Positions 33,916 to 45,943 of a stretch of DNA of 64,000 nucleotides are shown here, piece by piece. Origin of the DNA: Garcia nutans (Eukaryota > Streptophyta > Magnoliopsida > Malpighiales > Euphorbiaceae). The notes under the pieces were generated by a model, which saw only the letters and a program-made list of their open reading frames with translations, searched no databases and had not been told where the DNA came from. The translations under genes and the position numbers were made by a program. Position 1 is the first letter of the stretch; each line of letters opens with the position of its first letter. Where the stretch lies: assembly GCA_947685225.1 (NCBI GenBank), contig CANTUV010000007.1, positions 16,884,501 to 16,948,500 on the forward strand, written 5' to 3'.

Positions 33916-35102
33916 TGGCAACCATTCCACCAACAAACACCTCTTCACATGGAAACCTAAATTCATTTTTAGACCCTATTTTGATGGAACATATTATTTT
34001 TATTAGAAACACAAAATGTTCTTATTCCTAGATAGTGAAGGAATTGAGATTTGGGGTTTTGCTGAAAATGAGTGGAAACCTGCTACTCATAAGGTTGATG
34101 GTATCCAAGTTCCTCTTCTTAAGCCACAATGGTCAAATGCCAATGTGAGAGATCAGTTCAAGAACCATATAACAGCCTCTATCTTGATGAATTCAATATC
34201 AAGAGAAGAAGGTGGGAGAGTTCAACATCTCACTTGTGCACATTGCATTTGAAAAACTCTTGATAACTATCATGAGAGTACTACCCAAGTAAGGCTTACT
34301 AAGAAGCAAATGTATGTGCATGAGTATGAACTATTCAAGATGAAACCTAAGAAAAATAATTACCGACATGACAAACGGCTTGCTTGCCATTGTAAATGAG
34401 TTGAAGAAATATGACAAGATATATGATCAAGATGATGTGAATAGAAAAATCTTGAGAGCACTTAGAGCAAAGAAGAACTTTGAGTCTAAAGTTTTTTCAA
34501 TTGATGAAGCTCATGACATTAGCTCTTTGAGAACCGATGAACTTGTCGAAAAACTACTCACCTTTGAATTGCACACCGAAAGAGAGGAAGAACAAGGTGA
34601 AAAAGATAAGAGGAAAGGAATAGCTCTCAAAGCCATCAAAGAAGTTGAGAGCTCAAATGATGAAGATAGTGATGATGAAGAAGAATTGGCTATGCTATCC
34701 AAAAGGATAAGTGATTGGAAGAGAAAAAGAAGACTACAAGCCAACAAAGGTACATTTTCTAGATCCTCCTTCAAAGATAAAGATAAAAAGAATGAAGTAA
34801 AATGCTATGAATATGGCCAATCCGATCACATCAAGTCGGATTGCTTCAAATTGAAAAGTAAGAAGAAGTGGGATAAGGAAAAGAAGAGATCACTCAAAGC
34901 CACATGGGATGATGATTCCTCAAGTGAAGAAGAAGAGGAAGAAGAGGAAGAAATTACAAATCTATGTCTCATGGCTATTGAAGATGATAATAACTCCAAA
35001 GAGGTAAGTACTTCATCCTTAAACTCAATTGCATATGATGATGATGTTGATGATGCTTTAGATGAAAATGGTTTGATTGAGCATATGAACCTTAGGATAT
35101 AA
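33916..35102 (+). pseudogene. gag: Element F gag (Sirevirus-like), broken
   Basis: ATG at 33916 (MATIPPTNTSSHGN...). Homologous segments lie in different frames: 34016-34252 (WGFAENEWKPATHKVDGIQV, typical of the copia gag N domain), about 34260-34350 (TTQVRLTKKQMYVHEYELFK) and 34368-35102. The last has the gag core, a KDKDKK-rich stretch, a zinc knuckle and an acidic tail. The knuckle reads CYEYGQSDHIKSDC, so the second Cys is Tyr and nucleic-acid binding is probably lost. At least two frameshifts and a stop make it a pseudogene. Confidence 0.8.
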
Positions 35103-35880
35103 AAGTATTTCTCTAAGATGAAATTTTATAAAGATAAATGTTCCAAGTTAAAAAAAGATTTTGTGTATTTGAAAAACTCTACATTGGAATTGAAGTCCTC
35201 AAATGAAAACTTATTGAGTTGATTAAAAACTCACATGTCTTAGAAAATGTGATAAGGAAAATAAAACATTGAAGGATGAAATAAATGAGTTGAAGAGTCA
35301 ATTTCAAAATTTCACAAGGGAAAAAAGGCCTTAGATACATTGATTAACATTCAAAGACCACCCTCCTTAAAATATGGTTTAGGATTCATTTTTTCATCTA
35401 ACACTTCACCTAATGCACCAACATTTGTTAGAGCTTTTACAACACAAACATCTAGTATTGATGTTGTAAAGAACACTAATGCACAAATCAAGCCTAAAAA
35501 TCCTAAAAGGATTATCTTAGGTTTACAAGGACCTAGAACTAAAATTCCAAGAGTAAATCATGCAGTCATGTATACAAGGCATGTACATAAACACAAAAAT
35601 GCACAAAAACAATCCTACTCAACACACAATTGCAATTGTGTGCATGATTCATTGAATTTTAATAGGAAAGTGCATAAGTATAGAACCTTGTATTAATGCA
35701 CTTATTGTATAAAATTTAGACATAAGAGCACATTTTGTTATATTAGAAAGGCTTAACTCAAGTTAGAGGACCCTTCTATTACTAACACCTGAGGACCCAA
35801 CTTCATTTGGGTACCTAAAAGAAGATGAACATTATCATTTTGTAGGTATGCCTAAAATCCACTATCAATGAAAATATTTG
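35103..35880 (+). pseudogene. Element F gag-protease linker remnant
   Basis: Decayed region. The longest open part (35340-35696) reads like the Lys/Asn-rich linker of Sireviruses (SLKYGLGF, FVRAFTTQTSS), with stops on both sides. Confidence 0.5.
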
Positions 35881-36415
35881 GGTTGTGGATAGTGGATGCT
35901 CAAGGCATATGACGGGCAATGCAAAGCTCTTTACAACACTCACTTACAAGCGTGGAGGTAATATAACTTTTGGTAATAATGTTAAAGGTAAAATTATTGG
36001 TATTGGTTCCATTGGCATGCTTGGTAAGAACATGATTGATAATTTTTGGCTTGTTGATGGATTGAAACATAATTTGCTTAGCGTAAGTCAATTATTTGAT
36101 AAAGGATATGATGTGAGTCTTTGACTCTAAAGGATGCAAAGTTACTAATTCAAATGGTGAAGTTATATTCAAAGGAGTTAGAATTGGCAATACATACAAA
36201 ATTGACATACATTCTAATAATGTATTTGAATGTTTGATTACCATTAGTAATGATGCTTGGCTATGGTATAACAGATTAGGAAATGCTAGTATGGATCACA
36301 TACAATGCATTAGTAAAGAAGAACTAGTTGATGGTCTCCTTAAAGTAAAATTTGATAAAGATAGGACATGTGAACCTTGTCAATTTGGTAAGTAACATAA
36401 AGGCTCATTCAAATA
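35881..36415 (+). pseudogene. pr: Element F protease and pre-integrase region
   Basis: VVDSGCSRHMTG (about 35883-35918) carries the copia D-S-G protease motif, followed by GGNITFGNNVKGKIIGIGSI and LKHNLLSVSQLFDKGYDV. A frameshift at about 36121 is followed by the pre-integrase zinc region (WYNRLGNASMDHI and CEPCQFGK), with a stop near 36394. Confidence 0.82.
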
Positions 36416-36419
36416 AAAA

Positions 36420-37466
36420 ATGGTTGTAAGCACCTCTAGACCCTTAGAACTCATTCACTTAGACTTATTTGGACCAAATAGAGTTACTAGCTTAGGTGGC
36501 AAGTTGTATGTATTTGTACTTGTTGACGATTACTCAAGGTTTACATGGGTAAATTTCTTAGCTCAAAAGAATAAAGCTTTCAATCATTTTAAAATATTTG
36601 TAAAAAGAGTTCAAAATGAAAAAGGCTATGTAATCACATCTATTAGAAGTGATCATGGAATAGAATTTGAAAATGAGTACTTTGAAAACGTTTACAATGA
36701 GTTTGGTATTTCACATAACTTTTTGACTCCTAGAACACCACAAAATAATGGTACGGTTGAAAGGAAAAATAGAACTTTAATTGAAATGGCTAAGACAATG
36801 CTCAATGAGTATGAATTACCATCTTAGTTTTGGGCGAAAGTCGTTAATATCGCATGCTATATTTCAATTCGTGTTTACAAATGGCCTTTGATAAACAAAA
36901 CTTCTTATGAGCTATGGAATGGAAGAATTCTCAAAATTTCATACCTTAGAGTGTTTGGATGCAAATGCTTTATATTGAATTCCAAGGATAATCTTGAAAA
37001 ATTCTCATCCAAATCAAATGAAGGCATATTTTTAGGATATTCATCATCTAGCAAAGCATATATAATATTTAATAAGAGAACACTAGTAGTTGAAGAATCA
37101 ATGCATATTATTTTTTATGAATCCTTTAAACTTGATCAAAGGAAGGGTAGTGTTCTTGATGATTTTGTAAATACATCCGAACATCAAGACACAATCAATG
37201 CTCTAAAGAACAATCTTGATGAACATGAAGAAGAGTCTCAAGGGCTACCCAAAGATTGGCAATACAAGAAGGATCATCCAAAAGAATTCATCATTAGTTA
37301 TACATCAAAGGGAGTAACTACTAGATCCAAACTTAAATTCTTAGATGTCAATGTTGCCTTTGTTTCTCAAATTGAATCAAGCACCATTGAGGAGGCTCTT
37401 AGTGATGAATGTTGGGTAATTGCTATGCAAGATGAACTCAACCAATTTGAGAGAAATAATGTGTGA
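36420..37466 (+). pseudogene. int: Element F integrase
   Basis: Catalytic residues within the frame opening at 36420: Asp15 (LIHLDLFGP), Asp78 (IRSDHGIEF) and Glu114 (TVERKNRT), with DD35E spacing. A TAG at about 36825 interrupts just before FWAKVVNIACY. The C-terminal part continues in 36888-37466 (YELWNGRILKISYLRVFGCK, LGYSSSSKAYIIFNKRT) and runs into the linker ahead of RT. Confidence 0.85.
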
Positions 37467-37623
37467 GAAATTGTCCCTAGACCTAAATATCATCCAATTA
37501 TAGGATGTAAGTGGTATATAAAAATAAGCTTGATGAAAATGGTCTCATTAATAGATTGGTAGCCAAAGGTTATAACTAAGAGGAAGACATTGACTATGAT
37601 GAGACATTTGCCTCCGTAGCTAG
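37467..37623 (+). pseudogene. rt: Element F reverse transcriptase, 5' piece
   Basis: VPRPKYHPIIGCKWYIKI matches the copia RT start. The reading is frameshifted and then cut by the solo LTR at 37624. It resumes at 39353. Confidence 0.75.
37619..37623. repeat. Target site duplication of solo LTR, left (GCTAG)
   Basis: GCTAG before the LTR and again at 39353-39357. Confidence 0.9.
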
Positions 37624-39352
37624 TGTTGCGCTCGAATTAACTCTACTACAAAGCGTCACTCGCAAGTATACGAGGTAGCTGTAGCAAAAGTGATCGCCCC
37701 AAGGTCGTCTCACAAGGAAGCTAAAGTGGCTAATTGATTATCAGATTATGAATAACAAGTAATGAAGAAAATTTAAATTGTTAACTAATGAAAAAGATTG
37801 ATTGAAGTTTAAAAATGAATAAAAGTAAATTAAGCTGATGATTTGATTCACTTGATAGATAGGTCTAGGGTTTGCACTTCTCTACTACTTATATGTATGA
37901 ATGGTTATTCCTCTTAACTAATTTAATTTCAAAGATTAAATCTCAAACAACTCAATTAATCGAGTCAAGGAAATAAGCTCTCGCATTCAAACCTCTTTCA
38001 ACTAATCTTGTTACAATTGAAATAATCTTTTTAATAGGTTATATCTCTAATTCACCTAAGTCCTTAATTGAATTGTTCCATCATTAGACTTCATCTCTCA
38101 ATCCATCATCTAATACCTAAAACACATAATTGGTGGCCAATCAATTATATATTAGCAATAATTCATTCAATCAAGGCTAAAGAAATTATTAGCTAAGAGA
38201 ATAACCAATTCATACAATCATAGCATATCCATACAAACCCTAGACTAGATCAAATTAGTTCATATTGCTATCAAACATACTCATCTCATTAATAATCAAA
38301 GAAATCAATCCAGACATGATAATATCCATAAATTCAATTCCAATGAAAATAAAGAGATAAAGTTCAAGAACAAAACCAAGTTACAAACTCCTTGAAGCTT
38401 CTGAAGAATCTCTTGTTCAAATCTTGCAAGAAGAATGTATCAATAGCTAGAACAATCTAATCTAAGCTAGATTAATTCAAAAGTGTAATCAAAATCAAAG
38501 AAAACAAAGTTAAAACCCTAACTTCACTCTCTGACGGCTCAATTCAATCTCCAAATCATCAACAACCCCAAAACCCTAGCTTCTTTTTCCTTTATATATG
38601 AAACGTCTGCTTTAAAATCCGCTACGGCTTTGGTTCATGAGAGACACGGCCAAGTTGGATGTGACTTGGCCATGTTGGTGGTCTTTGGAAGGACACGGCC
38701 AGTGACTTGGCCGTGTCCCTTGCATGTGTCACCTACTGTGAGAATTCCTTCTTCTTTTCTCTTTGGTTGAGTGACACGGCCAGTTGGAGGTTTACTTGGC
38801 CGTGTTGGACCCTTTTGGAGGGACACGGCCAGTGACTTGGCCATGTCCCTTGCTTGTGTTTGCTTCTGTGAGATTTGCAATTTTCTTTTCCTTTGGAACC
38901 AAGTGCGACACGGCCAAGTTGGTGTGACTTGGCCGTGTTGGAGCATCTTTGGAAGGACACGGCCACTGACTTGGCCGTGTCCCTTGAGTGTGTCAGCTAC
39001 TGTGTCTTGACTTCCTTTTTAACTTGGTATGGGACACGGCCAGTGACTTGGCCGTGTCTTCTGCCTGTGTCAGCTAATGTCCCTCTTTTCCTTCAATTTG
39101 CTTCCTTGCCTTTTTTAACCTAAAACAAAACTCAAACAAACTGTAAATAAGAAGTAAATAAACAATAACCAACAAAACATAAACACCATACTAAAAACTA
39201 AATAAAAAATGACATAAACACTGAAATAAACTAAAACTACCAAAATTAATGAAAACACTAAACAAACCGATTAAAACTAACAAAATACCTAAATAAAACA
39301 ATAATTATTATAATAAACAAAACACAAATCTATAACAAAAACTAATAAAACA
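37624..39352 (-). repeat. Solo LTR of the B/E Athila-like family (1729 bp)
   Basis: A full LTR (TGTTGCGCTCG...AATAAAACA on the plus strand) with a perfect five-base duplication and no internal sequence, so it formed by LTR-LTR recombination. The palindrome array is at 38643-39060 and a TATATAAA box at about 38592-38599 on the minus strand. Its array arms are mostly ...CCAGTGACTTGGCC..., a variant of the AAGCTT-centred arms in B. Confidence 0.92.
38643..39060. repeat. Palindrome array in the solo LTR
   Basis: About four units of paired ACACGGCCA / TGGCCGTGT arms. The hairpin loops differ from those in B (AGTGACT instead of CAAGCT), giving a subfamily marker. Confidence 0.88.
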
Positions 39353-39776
39353 GCTAGATTAGAAGCCATTAGAATATTGCTTGAATTTACATGCCTCATG
39401 AATTTTAAACTTTTTCAAATGGATGTTAAACATGCATTTCTAAATGGGTTAATAAATAAGGAAGTTTATGTTGAACAACCCCTTAATTTTGAAGATTATA
39501 AACTTCCAAATCATGTTTTTAAACTTACTAAAGCACTATATGGATTGAAACAAGATCCAAGAGCTTGGTATGATAGACTTAGTTCATATTTGCTTGATGA
39601 TGGATTTTCATACGGCAAGGTTGACACAAATCTTTTTATTAAAAAGAAAATGCATAACATTTTTATTGTTCAAATTTATGTTGATGACATTATATTTGGT
39701 GCTACTAATGAATCTTTGTGCAAAGAATTTGCTTCTTGTATAACTAGGAAATTTGAAATGAACATTATAAGTTAGC
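39353..39776 (+). pseudogene. rt: Element F reverse transcriptase, 3' piece
   Basis: Resumes after the duplicated GCTAG. FQMDVKHAFLNG carries the first catalytic Asp, then KALYGLKQDPRAWYDRL and IYVDDIIFGAT with the YVDD pair (about 39677-39688). A stop follows at 39774. Confidence 0.87.
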
Positions 39777-40624
39777 TCAAATTCTTCCTTGGACTACAAA
39801 TTAAGCAATGCAAGGATGAGATCTTCATCAAACAACCCAAGTACACAAAATAACCTCAAGAAATTTGGAATGGATGGTTGCAAGTCTAGCAAGACTCCCA
39901 TGAGCACATCCCTAAAGCTTGACAAGGATGAAAGTGGTAAGGTAGTAGATGAGAAGAAATATCAAGATATTATCGGATTACTACTTTACTTAACCGCTTC
40001 TAGACCCGATATAATGTATAGTATATGTTTGTGTGCTAGATTTCAATCATGCCCTAGAGAATCACATTTGAATGCCACTAAAAGGATTTTGAAAATGGGA
40101 CATTATATTTAAGACTTTGGTATCCTACGAATACATCATTTGACATACTAGGCTTTTCGGATGCGGACTATGCCGGTAGTCTTTTGGATAGAAAAAGTTA
40201 CGACTGGAGAATGCCATTTTCTTGGTAATTACTTGGTTTCTTGGTTTAGCAAGAAACAAGTAATGGTTGCTTTATCTACCGCGGAAGCTGAATATGTTGC
40301 TGCATGTTTTTGTTGCAAACAAGTTTTTGGATGAAACAACAATTGCTTGACTATGAAAAAATATTTGATCACATTTCTATTCAATGTGAGAACACTAATG
40401 CAATCAATTTATCTGAGAACCCCATTCAACATTCTAGGTCTAAGCATATAGACATCAAACATCATTTTTTAATGGATAATGTTCAAAATCAAAATGTTGT
40501 TTTAGAATTCATTGACACACAAAACCAACTTGCTGACATCTTTACAAAACCACTAAATGAAGATAGATTAAACTTCATCAAGCATAACTTAGGAATGATT
40601 GATGGAAGCTCCTTGAATGAATAA
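39777..40624 (+). pseudogene. rh: Element F RNase H region
   Basis: Fragments in shifting frames: FGMDGCKSSKTPMSTSLKLD, YQDIIGLLLYLTASRPDI and VALSTAEAEYVAA, and the typical copia end QNQLADIFTKPLNEDRLNFI. It closes with a stop at 40622. Several frameshifts are present. Confidence 0.82.
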
Positions 40625-41009
40625 ACCATATGCATTCTATTCATTGTATTATGTTTAAAAGGTTTTATCCTCAATTTAAAACATCAATTTTGATCATAAG
40701 TTATTCATATTAAAATCTATCTCTATTCTTTCTTTCTATGTTTTTTCTTTGTTTAGTGCACTCATCCTGCCCCTTCTTGCGGTAGCATGTTGCTTGGTCA
40801 GTCTCATTCCAAATAGACCTTCTCTGAGAAGTCAGGCAGATATGACAGATGGTAGCTAGAATTTGAAAAGTCTCCACCATTACAAGTTTTCTTACAGGTA
40901 GTAAGCGACCCACCTTGTGTTCCCTGATGAGGTAGGTTACCTTAGTTTAAGCAAAGAATTCCTTATGTTCCTTCAAATAGAAAAGAGTGAAAACTCTACC
41001 TTAGGTTAG
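40625..41009 (+). other. Spacer between F pol and the 3' ORF
   Basis: No gene recognised. Faint coding traces in broken frames may be the eroded start of the 3' ORF. Confidence 0.4.
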
Positions 41010-42024
41010 TATGGGATTAGATTCAATCCTTTTGACCAATACTTTGCCTTAACCTTAGAAAATTTTTCTAAAATTTGGGACTTTCCAACCAATGGGGCCA
41101 CATCTTACAATGATACAACATTATCTAACCAAATCCTCTCTACCTTTTGGCAAGAAATTTATGTAGAAAAATCCTTTATGAATGAATCCAAGGCTAGACA
41201 CATCAAATCACTCACTCATTGGATTCTCCATAGGATCATAACCTACACAATCAAAAAAAGGCCTGATGAAAATGAAAAAGTCACCATAAGGGACTTGATT
41301 TTTCTCTATACATTCACTCATAACATTCCCATTAATACTCCCAAATTCTTGATAGATACATTCCTTCACCATGCAACCAAAAAGTCTGGAACCTTCTTTC
41401 TTTCCTCACATATCACTCAAATAGCTACGCACCTGCATTTGTTGAATGGCCTCAACCTAGCCACCTTGAGAAATCCATTTGATCTCTCTTCTAGTGCTAT
41501 CAGCATGGAGTATCTAGAGCATGCTGGTTGTGTTAGAAAAATTGATGGCTCATATATCTATCTCTTTGAGGAAAAGGTTGTAGTGGATAGGCATAAAAAG
41601 ATACCTATATACACCATAGAAGGAGAAGGTGAATCTATAAAAGTTGTTGCAGAAATGCCTCACAAACCCTCTACCTCCAAGTATAGCAAGATTGGCTCTC
41701 CAACCAAACTTATCCTCAAAGCCATCAAATCTCTTTCCAAGCAACTAGTTCACTTCAAAAGGGATGTGTCCAAGTGATTTAAGCACTTAAACAAGATAAT
41801 TGATCTTCTATCCCATATACATCATTGATATACAAGGCAAGATGGAATTGCCTCAATGTGATCTCAAGGAATGGGATGTAAGTGATCATGAAGAAAGCCC
41901 TTTTGAAGAAGGATCCTTAGGGGATGATGTTAGCTCTAGTTTCAAAAGTAGTGTGCATGCTCCTCTTGACAAGGGCAAGGCCCCTATGGAAGAAGAAGAA
42001 CCCGAAGATAAAGATTTTGATTAG
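41010..42024 (+). pseudogene. Element F 3' env-like ORF
   Basis: An open frame from about 41010 to 41777 (first Met at 41178) contains FNPFDQYFALTLENFSKIWD, KKRPDENEKVTIRDLIFLYT and HLHLLNGLNL, resembling the plant transposon-type proteins found as third genes of Sireviruses and Athila. After the stop at 41777 a second, acidic segment in another frame (to 42024; SPFEEGSLGDDVSSSF, MEEEEPEDKDFD) looks like its former C terminus. No signal peptide or clear membrane helix was seen, so 'envelope' describes the position only. Confidence 0.55.
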
Positions 42025-43169
42025 ATTCCTCCACATTATTCTATGTTTTTTTCTTTCTGTTTTCCTTGCTTGTTTTTTGTTTTGAGTATATCTTTCTATT
42101 TTTCTCTCTTGTACTTCATGTTTCATGAATGAACATTTATCTTTAATGCCTATATTAATATGTCATTTCAAAATAAAAATAATTCTAAAAAAATACCATT
42201 CTCATTTTTTTAAAAAAATAATAAAATAAACATCCTACCTTTTAATTTTTTAAAATCATTCTAACTTATTAATTAGAATAACTAGAATAGTTCCTTACTA
42301 ATTTATCTACATGTCGGTGTTAATCATTCTATTTTTTTTAATTTTAAAATATCAATTTTTTTATTTGTGAGTGTTCGTATATCATACACCAAGATATAAC
42401 AGTATTAATTAAAGATAAAGAAATAGATAGAATATAATTTTATATTTAATTTAAAAAATATTTAAACAAAGTTACAACATAAACATCATGTAATGTTTTG
42501 AATTGTTAATTAATTATTGGGTTCAAGAATGCCCAATTACTCTTGGGCTTTCATATTGGTCATCAAAAGGTAAATTTTCAGTTACTTGAGATAGTACCAT
42601 TTATTCATTTCTAAATTTGATCAATGATGGCCCTTTTATTTTATTTTCGAACTTGTGCAAGAGAGGTGTTTTGGTATGGTTGGGAAAAAATTTTAATATA
42701 GGTCAAGTTTGAAGTTTGAGATTCTTTTCTAAAATTATTATTATACGCATGTATGAAAGGTTCATTGAAAATTAAATGAATCTCTATTTCTACTCCAACT
42801 ATGATGCTTCAAAACAATTGAGTATTTTTAAATAATTAATTTAATTAAATGTATTTTAAATGAGAAACTAAATAAATTAACCAAATATTTTTAAAGAAAA
42901 TAATAAGAATATGATAGAAGACCCTTGGTTTGAATCGAGCACTTTCCTAGTTCTTTAAAAAAACTTCAGAAAAAAAATTCTTCTTAAAAAAATCAATAGA
43001 GTGAACTTTAAAATTTCAATCTCTTTTATATGACAAAAAAAATATTGTTAATTAATTATAGAGCTTTTATAGAAAATATAGTATTTCACTTAATTAAAAA
43101 TGTTATTTTCTTTAGTTTTACTAAGAAGAGAAGGACTAACGGAATGAAATTAAGTTTGCTTGTTATAAC
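42025..43169. other. AT-rich spacer, no gene seen
   Basis: Expected place of the missing 3' LTR of F, but nothing here matches 32548-33859. Long A/T tracts, with no coding region or RNA gene recognised. The right edge is the sharp start of the 1.34-kb duplication. Confidence 0.5.
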
Positions 43170-44508
43170 TAACCTTTGGCCAAGTAATGTGTATGTGCTT
43201 ATCTGAAGTGCAACAGTTCTTGTTCAAATGGAAATGATTCTTGAGTTTAGTATGGTAACTAGAGTTGTCATGTTATAGATATGTTAATTTGGAAAGTCGA
43301 GTCTTGAGGTACAATGACATTGATTTGACAAAATCATTATTTAAAAAAAACCGTTTTCTTGTTGTATAAACCTTCAAGTTAAAGAAAATATGTTACATTG
43401 TCAAAACTCAAAGGACATACTAGGCAAAAGAGGGCTAATGAAAGGATCTCTTACAATGTCATATTATGATGAAGTTTCCAACCAAATGTGTTGAAATGGA
43501 TATCTCCCATGTCTTTGGCTACCATGCTTGGGCCTCCACTGCTTATGTTTCCAAAATTCTAGAAATAAAGCCATAGATGTGAAGACTTCTGTTGTTCTAA
43601 TGCAAGACCTGAGTGATCATCTGGAAAGAACCAATGAGACTACTTTGGCTTACCATCTCGGTCTATGAGTTAATAGAACCACTGTAAATATTATTCATGC
43701 ATATCATAATGCATTTTGTTGTCTTGTATTACCTATTCTTTGTCAAAGTGAACAATAGATACTCTATGAAGTAAATAATGAAATGCAGACATAGAATCAT
43801 GGGGCATGGAAGGCCCATTGCTTGAGGAAGATCCGGTCACTTTACAAAAATGGAGATGCATGCTCGTACAAGAAATCAGACAATACACAAACATCAATCA
43901 AAGTATGCATGGGAAAAAATCATTGGTTTGAGCCTACACAAGGGGTAAAGTTTCTCCTTTCATGTTTTGCTACCTCTGTAGACATATGGGACATATTGAT
44001 AGTTATTGTGAATGCAGACTCCAGTACAAGAAAGATGAACTACAGCTATTGTGGGATGATCGAATACGTGCTATCCCTCGTCGAAATCTTTAGTCGGTGA
44101 GCATTCAAGTGCGAGATTACAGGTGTCTGGATTATAAAATTTTCAAAATTTGAACGGGCAAATTTCAAGGGATGATACGAGGGAAAACTGCAGTAATTTA
44201 AGCTCTACATGTTGCATGGTTTCAAATATGGATGTGGACACTTCTAAACTAGGCCACAATCACTTTTTTTTGTGCTTGGAGGAGGATGTTATCATAACAA
44301 AGCCTGATGAGTTTAAAAAAGACCAAGGTCTGGTAACATAGTTGCACCTGATGTTTCTATAATAATAGATTTAGAAGGAGCTTTAAACGACAAGTTGATA
44401 ACTGGTGCTAATATTGTATCGGCTAGTCCTGTGTAACAGGAAGACAGGGATCCATGAAGCTAATTAGTTGGAACTGCCAAGTGATTGGTAACCCTCAGAT
44501 AGTTAGGG
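43170..44508 (+). repeat. 1.34-kb direct duplication, copy 1
   Basis: Near-identical to 49008-50294 plus 59183-59264 (split by element E). The first 757 bp are Tat/Ogre-like 3' region, the rest LINE ORF1 and the start of ORF2. Copy 1 lacks about 38 bp near 44105 that copy 2 keeps. Sequence to the left is unrelated in copy 1, but in copy 2 it continues colinearly with element H. Confidence 0.85.
43927..44453 (+). pseudogene. LINE ORF1 remnant (zinc knuckle), copy 1
   Basis: Starts abruptly after ATCATTGG, where homology to the Tat/Ogre-like element ends. A CCHC knuckle reads CYLCRHMGHIDSYC (about 43967-44008), followed by LLWDDRIRAIPRRN-like sequence typical of plant L1 ORF1. The RNA-binding N terminus is missing and the frame is interrupted. 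Confidence 0.65.
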
Positions 44509-45943
44509 TACTTAAGGACATTTCCTCAAGCTACAGGCCATGCATGATGTTTTTAATGGAAACTCTTGTTCATGAGAAAAGGATGGAGGAAGTTAAAAAT
44601 ATTCTAGGGTATGATGGATGTTTTACAATGCACTGATTGGGTAGAGGAGGTGGACTTTCTATTCTATGGAAGGAGTCTGTTGATTTATCTGTGTTGGACT
44701 TTTCCAATAACTTTATTAATTGCAGAATTAAGTGGAAGGATAAGGTATGGAGATTCTCTAGTTTTTATGGGTTCCTTGAATGTAATCACAGAAGAAGCTC
44801 ATGGAATTTGCTAAGAGCATTGGCTGCTCAGGGTGATGATGCTTAGTTAGTTTGTGGAGACTTTATTGATCTTCTCTCTTCTACTAAGAAGGTTGGGGGG
44901 AGGACCCCATCCTACGTACTTAATAAATGGTTTTGACAAACTCTTTCTGATTGTGGTTTGACTGAAGTTTTGATGACGGGATATCAGTTTACATGGGAGA
45001 GAGAAAGGGGATCTCAAGCATGGCTTCAAGAAAAAATTGACAGAGTTATTGTTAATATGGAGTGGGCTCAACTCTTTCCTGAAAGTTTTGTTTAAATGCT
45101 AATAGCTCCTATTTTGGACCATGCACCAATTTTGGTAAGTCTCATTTCTTCTTTTGTTCATTAAAGTCGTGACTTTAAATTTGATAACTCATGGTTGTTT
45201 GATAATGAGCTTGAAGAGGTGGTGCATGATGGTTGGTGTTTGGATAGTGATGGTGATATTATGAGTAAGAAGAATGAGTGTATCATAGAGCTGTAAAACC
45301 GGCACCGTTCTCGTAATAGGGAAGCACAAAATAAGAATAAATTTATTTTGATGAGATTGGAGGCTAGTTTGGATGTTTTGGGTGATGAGGAATTTGCTAG
45401 TTTAAGAAGTGAGTGGAATTTAATTCTAGAAAGAGAAGAGATAAGGTGGAAAAAGTAGGCTAAGCAATTTTGGCTCAAGTTTAGGGAAAAAAATACTAAG
45501 TTTTTTCATTCCAAACTAAAAAATAGAAGAAAGAATAGCAAAATTTTGGGGTTGAAGAGCATAAATGGTTCTTGGGTAACGGAGTTGGATGGTATGAGGG
45601 ATATTGTGTTAAATTATTTTAGTGACCTTTTTAAAGCAGATGTGTCTGAGAGTGATAGGCTATTGGGGTTGTACAGAGCAAGGTGAGTCTTGATATGAAT
45701 GCTAAATTAGTTGCACATTTCACTACTGATGAATTTAAAACTGCAATCTTTCAAATGCACACTGACAAGGCCCCGGGACCTGATGGTTTGAATCCAGCTT
45801 TATTCAAAAAATTTTGGCATATTATTGGGCCAGATATTGTGAGGGATTGTACTAAATGGCTTTAGAATGGGAAATTTCCCCATCATTTAACCGACACTTT
45901 GGTTGTCTTGATTCTTAAAAAGGCAAGCTCAGAGGCTTTTACT
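44454..45943 (+). pseudogene. LINE (plant L1-type) ORF2: endonuclease and start of reverse transcriptase
   Basis: ATG at 44454, MKLISWNCQVIGNPQIVRVL, the usual opening of an L1 endonuclease. Endonuclease marks: METLV (Glu), GRGGGLSILW, LVCGDF and LDHAPIL (His). The RT N terminus is visible as DKAPGPDGLNPALFKKFW (about 45767-45820). At least eight stops or frameshifts (for example at 44634, 44845, 45094 and 45295). It breaks off after ASSEAFTQ at 45943, where element H sequence begins; the RT catalytic core is absent. Confidence 0.8.

Larger units (their letters stand above)
32548..42024 (+). mobile_element. Element F: Sirevirus-like Ty1/copia element lacking a 3' LTR
   Basis: Copia order: LTR, Met-type primer site, gag, protease, integrase, RT, RNase H, then an extra 3' ORF. 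The gag (long acidic tail, EEEEEE run, zinc knuckle) and the extra ORF point to the Sirevirus (SIRE/Maximus) lineage. No copy of the 5' LTR was found downstream, so the element is 3'-truncated. A solo LTR of the Athila-like family sits in its RT. Frames are broken at many points. Confidence 0.82.

Noticed and set aside
42025..43169. Search for a 3' LTR of the copia element
   Set aside because: No segment resembled 32548-33859 in either its GACCG words or its terminal bases.
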